A DNA stretch of 64,000 nucleotides, from the NCBI RefSeq assembly GCF_900215295.1, contig NZ_OCMF01000003.1:350247-414246 (forward strand), written 5' to 3'. A program made the position numbers and the translations under genes. Below are positions 35,765-44,866 of this stretch, in pieces. The notes under the pieces are model-generated. The model had not been told where the DNA came from, did not search any database, and saw only the letters and a program-made list of their open reading frames with translations. Each line of letters begins with the position of its first letter. The first letter of the stretch is position 1. Source of the stretch: Salinimicrobium sediminis. Its GTDB lineage: Bacteria; Bacteroidota; Bacteroidia; Flavobacteriales; Flavobacteriaceae.

Positions 35765-38230
35765 TTAATTCTGAAGCTGTGGCGTAGCCTGTTGAATATT
35801 GGACTCTGTCTGCTCCCTGTTCTTTACATATTTCTCAAGCCATTGATCCTGCTCCCACAGTACGTGAAGCACAGATTCCTTGGCGCTGTAGCCATGGCTT
35901 TCCTTTGGTAACATTACCAATCTTGCAGTAGCTCCTAAACCTTTAAGGGCATTAAAATAACGCTCGCTCTGCATTGGATAAGTTCCCGAATTATTATCGG
36001 CTTCTCCATGAATAAGGAGAAGCGGCGTCTTCATCTTATCGGCATGCATAAATGGGGACATGTTATAATATACTTCCGGAGCTTCCCAGTAGTTTCTTTC
36101 CTCGCTTTGGAAGCCAAAAGGGGTCAAAGTTCTGTTGTAGGCACCGCTACGGGCTATTCCGGCAGCAAAAAGGTTAGAGTGGGAAAGCAGGTTGGCTGTC
36201 ATAAACGCGCCATAGCTATGGCCTCCTACCGCAACACGATCCCTGTCTATATATCCCAGTGCATCCACTGCGTCTATTGCAGCTTTTCCGTTAGCTACTA
36301 ATTGTTTTCTGAAAGAATCATTGGGTTCTTCTTCTCCTTCTCCCACTATTGGAAAAGAGGCATCATCCAAAACCACATATCCACGGTTTACCCAATAAAT
36401 TGGGGAGCCGTAATACGGATAGGTGAAATCATTTGCATTAGAGGTGTTTTGAGAAGCTGAATTCTTATCCTTGAATTCCCTCGGATATGCCCAAACGATC
36501 ATTGGTAGTTTTTCAGGATTTTTCTTGTCATAACCTTCCGGCAGGTAAAGGGTTCCATTGAGCTCCAGGCCATCATCTCTCTTATATGTGATCACCTCTT
36601 TAGACACATTTTCCAGGCTTTCAAATGGATTTTTAAAACTGGTGATCTGGGTAAGATCCTCTTTGTTATCTATATCACGGATGTAGTAATTGGGATATTC
36701 GGCAGAAGCTTCTATTCTAACCAGAAGCTTGCCTTCTTCCAGGTCAATTGCATCTACAAGGGTTTCTTTCCTGTCATTATATGAGGACTGGTAAAGCCGG
36801 TCGGTTTCTCCTGTTTTAAGATCAATTTTGTCTACAAATGGATATTGACCTTCAGGCGTAAATCCGTCACCCATCAAAAAGCTGTTGTTCCTGGATAATT
36901 TCAGGACATACTGTCCGTAATCATTCTTTTCAGTCACAAAGCTGCCCGGGTCGCTGTAACGATCCTGGTAATTTCTGTCAAAGAGGACTTTTGGTGCTTT
37001 TTTGGGGCTTGAAGGATCAAAGACATAGGTGCGGGTATTACGGTTATTCCACCAATAGTCCATCGCAATAGCAGTGTTGTTATCCCCCCAGATAATTCCG
37101 CTAAAGCGATCTTTTGTTTTTAGGATTGGTTTACCCTTATCCTTAAAAGGTGCTTCCAGTAAAAACACTTCATCTCTAAAGGGTACTTCTTTTTCAGGAT
37201 CTCCCCCGTCAAGAGCTTCTACATAAACCAAAGTAGCGGGAGCGTCACTTCTCCATGAAATATTGCGGCGGCCTTCTCTTTCGGCCATAAAACCTTTTGG
37301 AAGATCTTCAATTAGCGGGACATCGTTCACTTTATTCACCATTTGTCCTTCTTTGGTGTAAATTTCAGATTCTGAAGGGAAACGATTGTAAGGCACCAGG
37401 TATGAAAACGGCTTCTTGATATGTTCAACCATGACATAATTCCCGTCTGGAGAAAATGAAATGCTGCTGTACATTTTTGGATCCAGCCATTTTGAAGTAG
37501 TACCATCCAGATTTACCTTAACCAGCTCTGCACGGGCCAGTTGTTCGAAATTATATTCGTCATTTGGATTTTGCAGCAGGTCCTGATAGGTACGGTTCTG
37601 AGCTTCTTTCCCATCACTCACTGAAATGGTGGGGCCTGTAGGGACTGAAGTTTCAGTATCTATAAGTTTCTTCCTGTCCTGCGGCAGCATTTTGACCAAA
37701 ATGGCAGAGTTATCTTTATACCAGTTGATCACATCACGCATATTAGCATTGAGCGTAGGGCCGGTAAGTTTCTTTGCAGTAGCTGTTTTAAAGTCGGCCA
37801 CCCACAATTCCACCCCTTCAGAAGTAGTATGTGTAAAAGCCATTTTTGACTCATCGGGAGACCAGCTAAAATTTGTAAGCCTTGGTTCTTCCGGAAGCCC
37901 TTTTATCTGTACCGGCTCATCTGCCAATAGATCTTTAACCTGGATATTGTTATAATAAGTGGCGCGACTGCTGATGTTGGTCACCGGGTTGATCCTTAAC
38001 CCGCCTAATCTAAGTTCTTCCTCGCTTAATTCGGCTATAGATTTATATTGGTCGCGGTAAAGAAATACAATCTTCTCGGCGTCGCTGTCAATTAAGGTGG
38101 AAGGCGCAAGAGGCACATCTACAAGTTCAAGGATTTCCTGTGGCGGTTTTTGATAGGTAAGGTTCTCCTGGGCGTTAATTGCTCCACTAAAGCAAAAAAC
38201 GGAAAGGAAGCTTAAAATAACTTTTTTCAT
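35765..38230 (-). CDS. S9 family prolyl oligopeptidase-type peptidase, secreted
   Basis: 821 aa from the ATG at 38230, which gives a signal peptide (MKKVILSFLSVFCFSGAINA); the frame extends 22 codons further without signal features. A beta-propeller-like N-terminal half precedes the alpha/beta-hydrolase domain with the nucleophile in VGGHSYGAFMTANLLSHS, the aspartate in LIHGEADNNSGT and the histidine in KESHGYSAKESV. Family members remove dipeptides or oligopeptides in the periplasm. It is divergent from the KAS III gene. Confidence 0.93.
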   Translation of the reverse strand: MKKVILSFLSVFCFSGAINAQENLTYQKPPQEILELVDVPLAPSTLIDSDAEKIVFLYRDQYKSIAELSEEELRLGGLRINPVTNISSRATYYNNIQVKDLLADEPVQIKGLPEEPRLTNFSWSPDESKMAFTHTTSEGVELWVADFKTATAKKLTGPTLNANMRDVINWYKDNSAILVKMLPQDRKKLIDTETSVPTGPTISVSDGKEAQNRTYQDLLQNPNDEYNFEQLARAELVKVNLDGTTSKWLDPKMYSSISFSPDGNYVMVEHIKKPFSYLVPYNRFPSESEIYTKEGQMVNKVNDVPLIEDLPKGFMAEREGRRNISWRSDAPATLVYVEALDGGDPEKEVPFRDEVFLLEAPFKDKGKPILKTKDRFSGIIWGDNNTAIAMDYWWNNRNTRTYVFDPSSPKKAPKVLFDRNYQDRYSDPGSFVTEKNDYGQYVLKLSRNNSFLMGDGFTPEGQYPFVDKIDLKTGETDRLYQSSYNDRKETLVDAIDLEEGKLLVRIEASAEYPNYYIRDIDNKEDLTQITSFKNPFESLENVSKEVITYKRDDGLELNGTLYLPEGYDKKNPEKLPMIVWAYPREFKDKNSASQNTSNANDFTYPYYGSPIYWVNRGYVVLDDASFPIVGEGEEEPNDSFRKQLVANGKAAIDAVDALGYIDRDRVAVGGHSYGAFMTANLLSHSNLFAAGIARSGAYNRTLTPFGFQSEERNYWEAPEVYYNMSPFMHADKMKTPLLLIHGEADNNSGTYPMQSERYFNALKGLGATARLVMLPKESHGYSAKESVLHVLWEQDQWLEKYVKNREQTESNIQQATPQLQN

Positions 38231-38355
38231 GGGAAATAAATTAGGTTGAATACTGCTGCGGCTTAGAATGTTAATCTTTCTTATATTGCACGGCAACTTT
38301 TTATTAATTGCCTAAATTTAAGAGAAATAATTTCACAAAGCCTAAAAAACATTTC

Positions 38356-39366
38356 ATGTATCAGTCAAAAATTGCGGGATTAGGATTTTATGTACCGGAG
38401 AATGTGGTCACTAATGATGATCTTTCGAAGATCATGGATACCAATGATGCCTGGATTCAGGAGAGGACAGGAATAAAGGAAAGACGACATATTAAAAAAG
38501 GGGATGGCAACACTACAGCTGTCATGGGAGTAAAGGCAGCAAAAATAGCAATTGAACGCGCCAATATTTCCAAAGATGACATAGAGCTTATTGTTTTTGC
38601 AACTTTAAGTCCCGATTATTATTTCCCGGGTGGGGGAGTGCAGGTGCAGGAAATGCTCGACATCAATACGTGTCCGGCTCTTGATGTAAGAAATCAGTGC
38701 AGTGGCTTTATCTATGCGCTTTCTGTTGCAGATCAGTATATCAAGACCGGTATGTATAAGAATGTACTTGTGATTGGTAGTGAAAACCACAGCGGTGGAC
38801 TTGATTTTTCAACCCGTGGCCGCGGAGTTTCTGTAATTTTTGGGGATGGGGCAGGAGCAGCAGTGCTTTCCCGCAGTGACCATAACGGGCAGGGAATCCT
38901 TTCCACTCACATGCATTCTGAAGGGAAACATGCTTTAGAGCTTTCTCTGAAGGGCCCGAGCACCATGCACTGGGTACCACAAATCATTGAAGAGAATCCC
39001 CAGGGTGATGATATTATCTATTATCCTTACATGAATGGTCAGTTCGTCTTTAAGAACGCTGTGGTTCGTTTTTCTGAAGTGATCATGGAAGGTTTAAAAG
39101 CCAACGGCCTGGAAGTTAAAGATATTGATATGCTTATCCCACACCAGGCGAACCTTAGGATCTCGCAGTTCATTCAGCAGAAATTTAAGCTGAAAGATGA
39201 GCAGGTTTACAATAATATTCAGAAGTATGGGAATACTACTGCGGCTTCAATTCCAATTGCTCTTACGGAAGCATGGGAGGAAGGAAAGATCAAGGAAGGA
39301 GATACGGTGGTGCTGGCAGCTTTTGGTAGCGGTTTCACCTGGGCAAGTGCAGTGATTAAATGGTAG
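38356..39366 (+). CDS. 3-oxoacyl-[acyl-carrier-protein] synthase III family protein
   Basis: 336 aa from the ATG at 38356; an in-frame TTG at 38308 is a less likely start. The KAS III triad is complete: C115 in DVRNQCSGFIYAL, the histidine in LIPHQANLRI and the asparagine in YGNTTAASIP. The enzyme condenses an acyl-CoA with malonyl-ACP to begin fatty-acid synthesis. Since it is away from plsX and other fab genes it may be a second, specialised copy, for example for branched primers or a secondary product; that part is inference. Confidence 0.9.
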   Translation: MYQSKIAGLGFYVPENVVTNDDLSKIMDTNDAWIQERTGIKERRHIKKGDGNTTAVMGVKAAKIAIERANISKDDIELIVFATLSPDYYFPGGGVQVQEMLDINTCPALDVRNQCSGFIYALSVADQYIKTGMYKNVLVIGSENHSGGLDFSTRGRGVSVIFGDGAGAAVLSRSDHNGQGILSTHMHSEGKHALELSLKGPSTMHWVPQIIEENPQGDDIIYYPYMNGQFVFKNAVVRFSEVIMEGLKANGLEVKDIDMLIPHQANLRISQFIQQKFKLKDEQVYNNIQKYGNTTAASIPIALTEAWEEGKIKEGDTVVLAAFGSGFTWASAVIKW

Positions 39367-39417
39367 AACAATGTATGGGAAGCCTGAAATCCGGAGAATA
39401 GGCTTCTTAAAATATAA

Positions 39418-39450
39418 AAATCCGCAGCTGTTAGGCTGCGGATTTTTTTT
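39418..39450. terminator. Terminator after the KAS III gene
   Basis: AAATCCGCAGC (39418-39428) pairs with GCTGCGGATTT (39434-39444), with eight T after it and A residues before it, so it can work for both convergent genes. Confidence 0.9.
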
Positions 39451-39469
39451 GGCTAATTCAAACAATCTA

Positions 39470-41839
39470 TTAAAATAATCCTCCACCTTCATTGGTGTTG
39501 TCATCTCTTTGTTTTCTGTCCAGGGCTTTGTTCTTGCCACCTCCAAATCTATAGGAGAAGCCGAGGTAAACAGTTTGAGAATCTCCCCAAAAAGTTCCTC
39601 TCTGCTCATAAGGCACATCGCTGTAGAACTGGAATCTTTGGGTGCCAAAAATGTCATTTACATTAAGGCTTAGAGTTCCCTTGTCTTTAAGGATGCTGTA
39701 ACGTGCACCTGCGTTCACGAACCAGAATTCTTTTGGATTGATCTGCAGCATTTTGGTTTTGCTACGGTACATCCCGAAAGATTGGAGGGTAAGTTTCTTG
39801 GTGACATTGAAACTTTGGTTGACTCGTAAAGCGAACATTGTTCCTTCTACCTCACGATAAGTTTCTCCAACCACTCCTTTTTCTGTGCTGCTGTACAATT
39901 CAAAACTTGGGTTGATGCTCCACCAGTTGAAAGGTTTATAGCGCCCGCTAAGCTCAACTCCATAAGCTGAATTGTCTTCCCAGTTCTCGAAAGTAAGCAC
40001 CAGTCTTGAAGGGTCTTCGGGATCTACAAATAATACCTGACTAATTTCCTGTTCTACAAGTCTGTAAAACACACCTCCTGTAATACTGCTTCCTTTTTCG
40101 AAATTATGTGTGTAGTTCATCTCAATGGAATTGGTGAACTGAGGTTCCAGTTCAGGATTTCCAAGTTGGGTGAGTCGAGGAGTAGAAAACTCCCTCACCG
40201 GGTTTACCTGGTTCAATCCCGGGCGGTCCACTCTTCTCGAATAGCTCAACTGCAGGGTCTTCATTTCATCAAATTTATAGGAGACGAAAGCAGAAGGGTA
40301 CAAGGTCAAATAATCGGTCTCATAGATTAGATCTCCATCCATTACAGCTTCAACATCATATTGTTCCAGCCTTGCCCCAACCTGATAGGACCATTTTTCA
40401 AGCGTTTGTCCAAAAGTTGCATAGGCAGAATAGATGTTGTTGTCATAGTTGTACAGCGTGTTGTCAAGGTTGGCATTAGTAGTGCTGTAATCATTGGTTG
40501 ATCTTCTAAACCTGGCTTCGGCTCCGAGTTCGATCTTTGCTGTTTCTGAAAATGGATTTTCGTAATCCAGGTTTAAAGTGGTATTGGAAAGCTCGGCTCC
40601 CACGTCGTCGCGGTAGGAAGTAAAACCTCCCGATCCCGGTCCTGTGAAAGTGTAGTCGGCAATTTCAGTTTCGTCAGTAAGACTGTAATCGGCTTCCAGG
40701 ATCAGCTTATGACCTTCAGGATTGAATGCATGGTTGTACACAAAATTGTACGTTTGAGTATGGTTCTCCCCGTCCAGTAAAAACGTTTGAGATAAATTTC
40801 TTTCATCGTTTGGCCCATAAAAAAGGTTTACCTTTCCAATAGGATCCCCATCATAATAGTTCTGGTTGGTATAGATGGAAAAGGTGTTCTTATCATCCAT
40901 ATAATAATCCATACCCAGTTTCACGAGGTAAGATTCATTCTTGTTAAGGAAGGAAAGTTGCTCGGTATAGTCGCGTGTAAAATTCTCTAACCTTCCGTTA
41001 TTGCTGCTTTCCCCACCGTTAGTTCCCAGGTTGGTGAAAAAGTTCACTTTTCCGGTGCGGTAGTTCATGTTCAGTGATCCGGTATACCGGGTATGGTCCC
41101 CAATGGTAACTCCCGTGTTGAGGTTCCCGTTAAAGCCTAGATTTGAATTTTTATGAAGAATGATGTTGATGATCCCGCTCATTCCTTCAGGATTATATTT
41201 AGCTGAAGGATTGGTGATCAATTCTATACTCTTGATCGAGGTGCTGGGGATTTGTTTTAAAAGCTGAGCAGCAGGAATGTTGGTAGGTTTGCCGTCAATA
41301 AGTATCCTTACATTCTCATTGCCGCGCATGGAAATGTTACCGTCCTGGTCAACAGACAGACTGGGAATGTTGTTCATGATCTCACTGGCAGAAGCACCGG
41401 CAGTAGTCAAATCCTTTCCCACGTTGACCACCTTGCGGTCAATACGCTGCTCTATGGTAGATCTTTCAGCAACAATATCTACTGCATCCAGTTCTGCTAC
41501 ATCTGCTTCAAGAAAAATAGTACCGATGTTGATCTCTCTATTGCCTCCGGAAACCCTTATTTCCTTACTAAAAGACTTATATCCCATGAACTGGGCTTTA
41601 AAAATGTATTCCCCGTCCTTTAATTTTTCTACGGAAAAAGTTCCGTCTACTGTAGTAACGGCTCCGGTGACAAGTTCCCCGGAAGGGGTAGTGACCGAAA
41701 TGGTTGCATAGGGAATAGGTTCCTTAAATTCGCTGTCCATGATCTGTCCAGTAATGGTACCCAGGTCTGTCGGGTCAGTCCCGGCATGACTTGAATAACT
41801 GAACAAGCTCATTACAAATACTAAAATTAACTGTTTCAT
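39470..41839 (-). CDS. Outer-membrane TonB-dependent-receptor-like beta-barrel protein
   Basis: 789 aa with a signal peptide (MKQLILVFVMSLFSYSSHAG). Residues 28-112 are a carboxypeptidase regulatory-like domain (GTITGQIMDSEFKEPIPYAT). A plug-like region follows (GASASEIMNNIPSLSVDQDG, MRGNENVRILIDGKPTN), then a long beta-barrel rich in alternating aromatic residues, ending FSYRFGGGKNKALDRKQRDD. The C-terminal 20 residues are polar and lack the usual terminal aromatic. The substrate is unknown; no SusD partner is adjacent, so a polysaccharide-locus role is unlikely. Confidence 0.9.
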   Translation of the reverse strand: MKQLILVFVMSLFSYSSHAGTDPTDLGTITGQIMDSEFKEPIPYATISVTTPSGELVTGAVTTVDGTFSVEKLKDGEYIFKAQFMGYKSFSKEIRVSGGNREINIGTIFLEADVAELDAVDIVAERSTIEQRIDRKVVNVGKDLTTAGASASEIMNNIPSLSVDQDGNISMRGNENVRILIDGKPTNIPAAQLLKQIPSTSIKSIELITNPSAKYNPEGMSGIINIILHKNSNLGFNGNLNTGVTIGDHTRYTGSLNMNYRTGKVNFFTNLGTNGGESSNNGRLENFTRDYTEQLSFLNKNESYLVKLGMDYYMDDKNTFSIYTNQNYYDGDPIGKVNLFYGPNDERNLSQTFLLDGENHTQTYNFVYNHAFNPEGHKLILEADYSLTDETEIADYTFTGPGSGGFTSYRDDVGAELSNTTLNLDYENPFSETAKIELGAEARFRRSTNDYSTTNANLDNTLYNYDNNIYSAYATFGQTLEKWSYQVGARLEQYDVEAVMDGDLIYETDYLTLYPSAFVSYKFDEMKTLQLSYSRRVDRPGLNQVNPVREFSTPRLTQLGNPELEPQFTNSIEMNYTHNFEKGSSITGGVFYRLVEQEISQVLFVDPEDPSRLVLTFENWEDNSAYGVELSGRYKPFNWWSINPSFELYSSTEKGVVGETYREVEGTMFALRVNQSFNVTKKLTLQSFGMYRSKTKMLQINPKEFWFVNAGARYSILKDKGTLSLNVNDIFGTQRFQFYSDVPYEQRGTFWGDSQTVYLGFSYRFGGGKNKALDRKQRDDNTNEGGGLF

Positions 41840-42035
41840 TTTTTGATTGATTGATGGTTATTAATAGAATGATTGATGTTGCATAATACCTTGTATAACC
41901 TAATTAAAATTCATACGACCTCGTAAATATTTAGGCTACTATATAAAAGACTGCAGAAAAACCTGTTTGTTACAAAATTTTCAAAATTTAACCTTTGTGT
42001 AAGGAAATTCCCCAGGTAAAACCCTGAGCCTAAAT

Positions 42036-42068
42036 TAAAAACCCGTGTAAAAAATTACACGGGTTTAG
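42036..42068 (-). terminator. Hairpin terminator, stronger on the minus strand
   Basis: AAACCCGTGTAA (42039-42050) pairs with TTACACGGGTTT (42055-42066). On the minus strand it is followed by five T. It would end a symporter transcript that has run antisense through the CoA-binding gene. Confidence 0.6.
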
Positions 42069-42154
42069 CATGGGGGTCATTTAACACTAACCATCAATGC
42101 TTTTCAATTCCCCCGATGCAGGAAATATTTCTTACCTTAAAGACTACAGAGTTT

Positions 42155-42162
42155 TATCTTTG
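42155..42162 (+). promoter_or_regulatory. -7 element of the CoA-binding gene
   Basis: TATCTTTG, perfect TAnnTTTG match, 27 bp before the ATG at 42190. Confidence 0.5.
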
Positions 42163-42189
42163 TTACACTTGTAGAAAATTTTTTAAAAA

Positions 42190-42552
42190 ATGGAAAAGAA
42201 AACCCTCGTTTTAGGCGCCACTACAAATCCGGGAAGATATGCACACATTGCTATTAACCGGCTGGTAAGGGCGCAGGTGCCTACTGTTGCACTTGGCCTT
42301 CGCAAAGGAGAAGTCGCCGGAGTCAATATTGAAACTGAAAAATTACCCTTTGAAGATATTCATACCGTGACCCTCTACCTGGGGCCGGCAAGACAGGAGG
42401 AATATTATGATTATATCCTGTCCCTTAATCCCGAGCGGGTGATCTTTAACCCCGGAACAGAAAATCCCGAATTCTATAAACTTTTACGAGAAAGAGGTAT
42501 CGAGGTCGACATCGCCTGTACGCTCATCCTTCTTTCTACGCAGCAGTACTAG
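42190..42552 (+). CDS. CoA-binding domain protein (CoA_binding_2)
   Basis: 120 aa, a single Rossmann-like domain. The nucleotide loop is VLGATTNPGRYAHIAINRL, and later IFNPGTENPEFYKLLRERGI and the terminal CTLILL are family-typical. Small proteins of this type bind CoA or nucleotides; no enzyme activity is established. The last 69 bp overlap the 3' end of the convergent symporter gene, and both ends carry conserved family sequence. Confidence 0.88.
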   Translation: MEKKTLVLGATTNPGRYAHIAINRLVRAQVPTVALGLRKGEVAGVNIETEKLPFEDIHTVTLYLGPARQEEYYDYILSLNPERVIFNPGTENPEFYKLLRERGIEVDIACTLILLSTQQY

Positions 42553-43968
42553 ACCGAGGAAGGTGAGGAGGCCGTTAAGGATGAGAACAAAGAATCCAAA
42601 TTCGAAACCAAACCATTTAAGGCTGTTGACGCTTATTATGTAGGTGAAAATAGGGGACAAAATGGCAATTACCGGCACCAGTTTATCCCGTACCTGCATG
42701 TTTGTGAAGAGGCCAAAACTGTAGAGACCTAGTAGAGGTCCGTAGGTATATCCCGCAAACACGAAAAGTTTTGCGATCACACTTTCATCTTTAATAATGT
42801 ATTTGAAAGCAATGATCACCAGGATAATAACTACCGATACTCCAATATGGATCATTTTTCTAACCGTCTCCTGTTTTTTTGGGTCATATCTTTTTTCGAT
42901 ATCCAAAATATCGATACTAAAGGAGGTAGTAAGCGCTGTTAGGGCACTATCTGCACTGCTGTAAGCTGCAGCGATAAGTCCCAGGATAAAAAATACGGCT
43001 ATTCCCACTCCCAGTTCTCCCGAGGTAGCGATCACCGGGAAAAGATCATCTTTAGAGGCTTCAATTCCGTTAGCGCGGGCATATTCAGTTAAAAGTACAC
43101 CCAGTGCCATAAAAAACAGATTCACAAAAACAAGCACGATGGTGAACCAGAACATGTTCTTCTGTGCCTCACCCAGGTTTCGGCAGGTAAGGTTCTTTTG
43201 CATCATGTCCTGGTCCAGCCCGGTCATTACTATTGTAATAAATGCTCCGGAAATAAATTGTTTCCAGAAATAATCGGCACTTTTAATATCATCGAAAAAG
43301 AACATTTTTGACATCTCACTGTTGGAGATATGGGAGATGAGATCTCCACCCTGGATGCCAAGGTCTTCAGAAACATAATAGATACTAACCCCTACAGCTA
43401 TCAGCATGCACAGGGTCTGAAGGGTATCGGTATAGACAATGGTTTTTATTCCGGAACGGAAAGTGTAAAGCCAGATCAATAAAATCGTCATTACCACTGT
43501 TGCCCAAAAAGGAATTCCCAGACTGTCAAACAGGATGATCTGCAACACATTAGCCACCAGAAAAAGCCTGAAACTGGAACCAACAATTCTGGAGAGTAAA
43601 AAGAATGAGGCTCCTGTTTTATAGGAATAAGTACCAAATCTTCCCTCGAGATAGGTGTAGATAGAGGTAAGGTTCATCCGGTAATAGAGAGGCAGCAGTA
43701 CCAGTCCTATAACGGCATATCCCACCACATATCCCAGCACCACCTGCATATAGCTAAACTGGCTTGCCTCAACCCAGCCGGGGACAGAAATAAAGGTTAC
43801 TCCGCTCAGAGAAGCACCAATCATTCCGAAAGCTACCACATACCATGGGGATTGCCGGTTAGCCTTGAAGAAGGTATTGTTATCTGAATTTCTTCCGGTG
43901 AAGTAGGATATTAAAATGAGAGTTGCAAAATAACCTGCAATAAGCAGAAGGATAAAGGAGGGCTGCAT
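42484..43968 (-). CDS. Sodium:solute symporter (SSS family)
   Basis: 494 aa with about 13 membrane segments. Characteristic pieces are FTGRNSDNNTFFKANRQSPW at the N terminus, GASLSGVTFISVPGWVEAS, and AAYSSADSALTALTTSFSIDI in the middle helix, which in this family lines the sodium site. The substrate (sugar, proline-like, or sialic-acid-like) cannot be deduced. The start is preceded by a minus-strand TAATTTG near 44003 that may be a -7 element. Confidence 0.92.
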   Translation of the reverse strand: MQPSFILLLIAGYFATLILISYFTGRNSDNNTFFKANRQSPWYVVAFGMIGASLSGVTFISVPGWVEASQFSYMQVVLGYVVGYAVIGLVLLPLYYRMNLTSIYTYLEGRFGTYSYKTGASFFLLSRIVGSSFRLFLVANVLQIILFDSLGIPFWATVVMTILLIWLYTFRSGIKTIVYTDTLQTLCMLIAVGVSIYYVSEDLGIQGGDLISHISNSEMSKMFFFDDIKSADYFWKQFISGAFITIVMTGLDQDMMQKNLTCRNLGEAQKNMFWFTIVLVFVNLFFMALGVLLTEYARANGIEASKDDLFPVIATSGELGVGIAVFFILGLIAAAYSSADSALTALTTSFSIDILDIEKRYDPKKQETVRKMIHIGVSVVIILVIIAFKYIIKDESVIAKLFVFAGYTYGPLLGLYSFGLFTNMQVRDKLVPVIAILSPIFTYIISVNSLKWFGFEFGFFVLILNGLLTFLGLVLLRRKKDERTGDVDLDTSFS

Positions 43969-44063
43969 AAGTCAAATTTTCGGTGGCAAATTACAAAACT
44001 TCGCTCTATCCGCAGCATCCCTTCAGAAGTCTTCTTTTTCTGGGAATTGTATGAAATATAGAG

Positions 44064-44071
44064 TAATTTTG
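44064..44071 (+). promoter_or_regulatory. recR promoter -7 element, very close to the start codon
   Basis: TAATTTTG, perfect TAnnTTTG match, ending 5 bp before the recR ATG. If used, the message would have almost no leader. Confidence 0.4.
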
Positions 44072-44076
44072 ACCTT

Positions 44077-44694
44077 ATGGATTTTTCTTCAAAATTATTG
44101 GAGGAAGCTGTAAATGAAATGTCTCAGCTTCCGGGCATTGGCCGGCGAACCGCGTTGCGGCTGGTGCTGCACCTTTTAAAACAACCCGAGTCTCAAACGG
44201 TTGCTTTGAGCAAAGCTTTACTGGACCTAAAGACCGAAGTGAAATTCTGCAGGAAATGTCACAACATAAGCGATACCGATCTCTGCGAGATCTGTGCCAG
44301 CCACAATCGTCAAAAGGAAGTGGTATGTGTTGTAGAAGATATACGGGATGTAATGGCCATAGAAAATACAAGCCAGTATCGCGGATTGTACCATGTTCTG
44401 GGAGGTAAGATCAATCCTATGGAGGGGGTGGGCCCTTCCCAGCTCACCATCAGATCTTTGGTGGAAAAAGCAAAAAATGGGGAAATTGAGGAGATCATCT
44501 TTGCTCTTAGCAGCACCCTCGAAGGAGATACTACCAACTTTTATATCTTTAAGCAGCTGGAAGGAGTAAATGTAAAGACCAGTACTATCGCCCGCGGAAT
44601 TTCTGTAGGAGACGAACTTGAATATGCCGATGAGGTTACCCTTGGTCGTAGTATCACCAACCGAATTCCGTTTGAAAGCTCGCTCCGGAATTAA
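44077..44694 (+). CDS. recR: Recombination protein RecR
   Basis: 205 aa, usual length. RecR with RecO/RecF loads RecA at gaps. Helix-hairpin-helix [17 protein letters not shown] (about residues 17-33), the four-cysteine zinc motif in [16 protein letters not shown], and the Toprim domain [20 protein letters not shown]. The C-terminal Walker-like GVSV region ([19 protein letters not shown]) is intact. Confidence 0.97.
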   Translation: MDFSSKLLEEAVNEMSQLPGIGRRTALRLVLHLLKQPESQTVALSKALLDLKTEVKFCRKCHNISDTDLCEICASHNRQKEVVCVVEDIRDVMAIENTSQYRGLYHVLGGKINPMEGVGPSQLTIRSLVEKAKNGEIEEIIFALSSTLEGDTTNFYIFKQLEGVNVKTSTIARGISVGDELEYADEVTLGRSITNRIPFESSLRN

Positions 44695-44800
44695 TTCTGA
44701 AAAAGTACTCCGCTAAAAATATTGTAAATTTACCCAAAATCGGCAGGAGGAAAAAGGGTTAAATTCGACCTAAATTTTTTCCGAAGCTGAATAATTATTA

Positions 44801-44829
44801 TTGACTGAGCTATTTTTTTAATAAATTCG
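44801..44829 (+). promoter_or_regulatory. Promoter of the E2 gene
   Basis: TTG at 44801-44803 and TAAATTCG at 44822-44829, 18 bp apart, 37 bp before the ATG at 44867. Confidence 0.45.
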
Positions 44830-44866
44830 CAGTCAATTAAGTGTATATAATCTTCTAGATAAGAAT

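Larger units (their letters stand above)
41840..42189. other. 350-bp divergent intergenic region
   Basis: It contains short GATTGATT-type repeats next to the barrel gene (41845-41880), a terminator hairpin at 42036-42068 and a perfect -7 element (42155-42162) for the CoA-binding gene. No gene seen. Confidence 0.5.

Noticed and set aside
39470..41839. SusC-type polysaccharide receptor
   Set aside because: No SusD gene or glycoside hydrolase is adjacent, and the barrel is shorter than SusC proteins, which are about 1000 aa.
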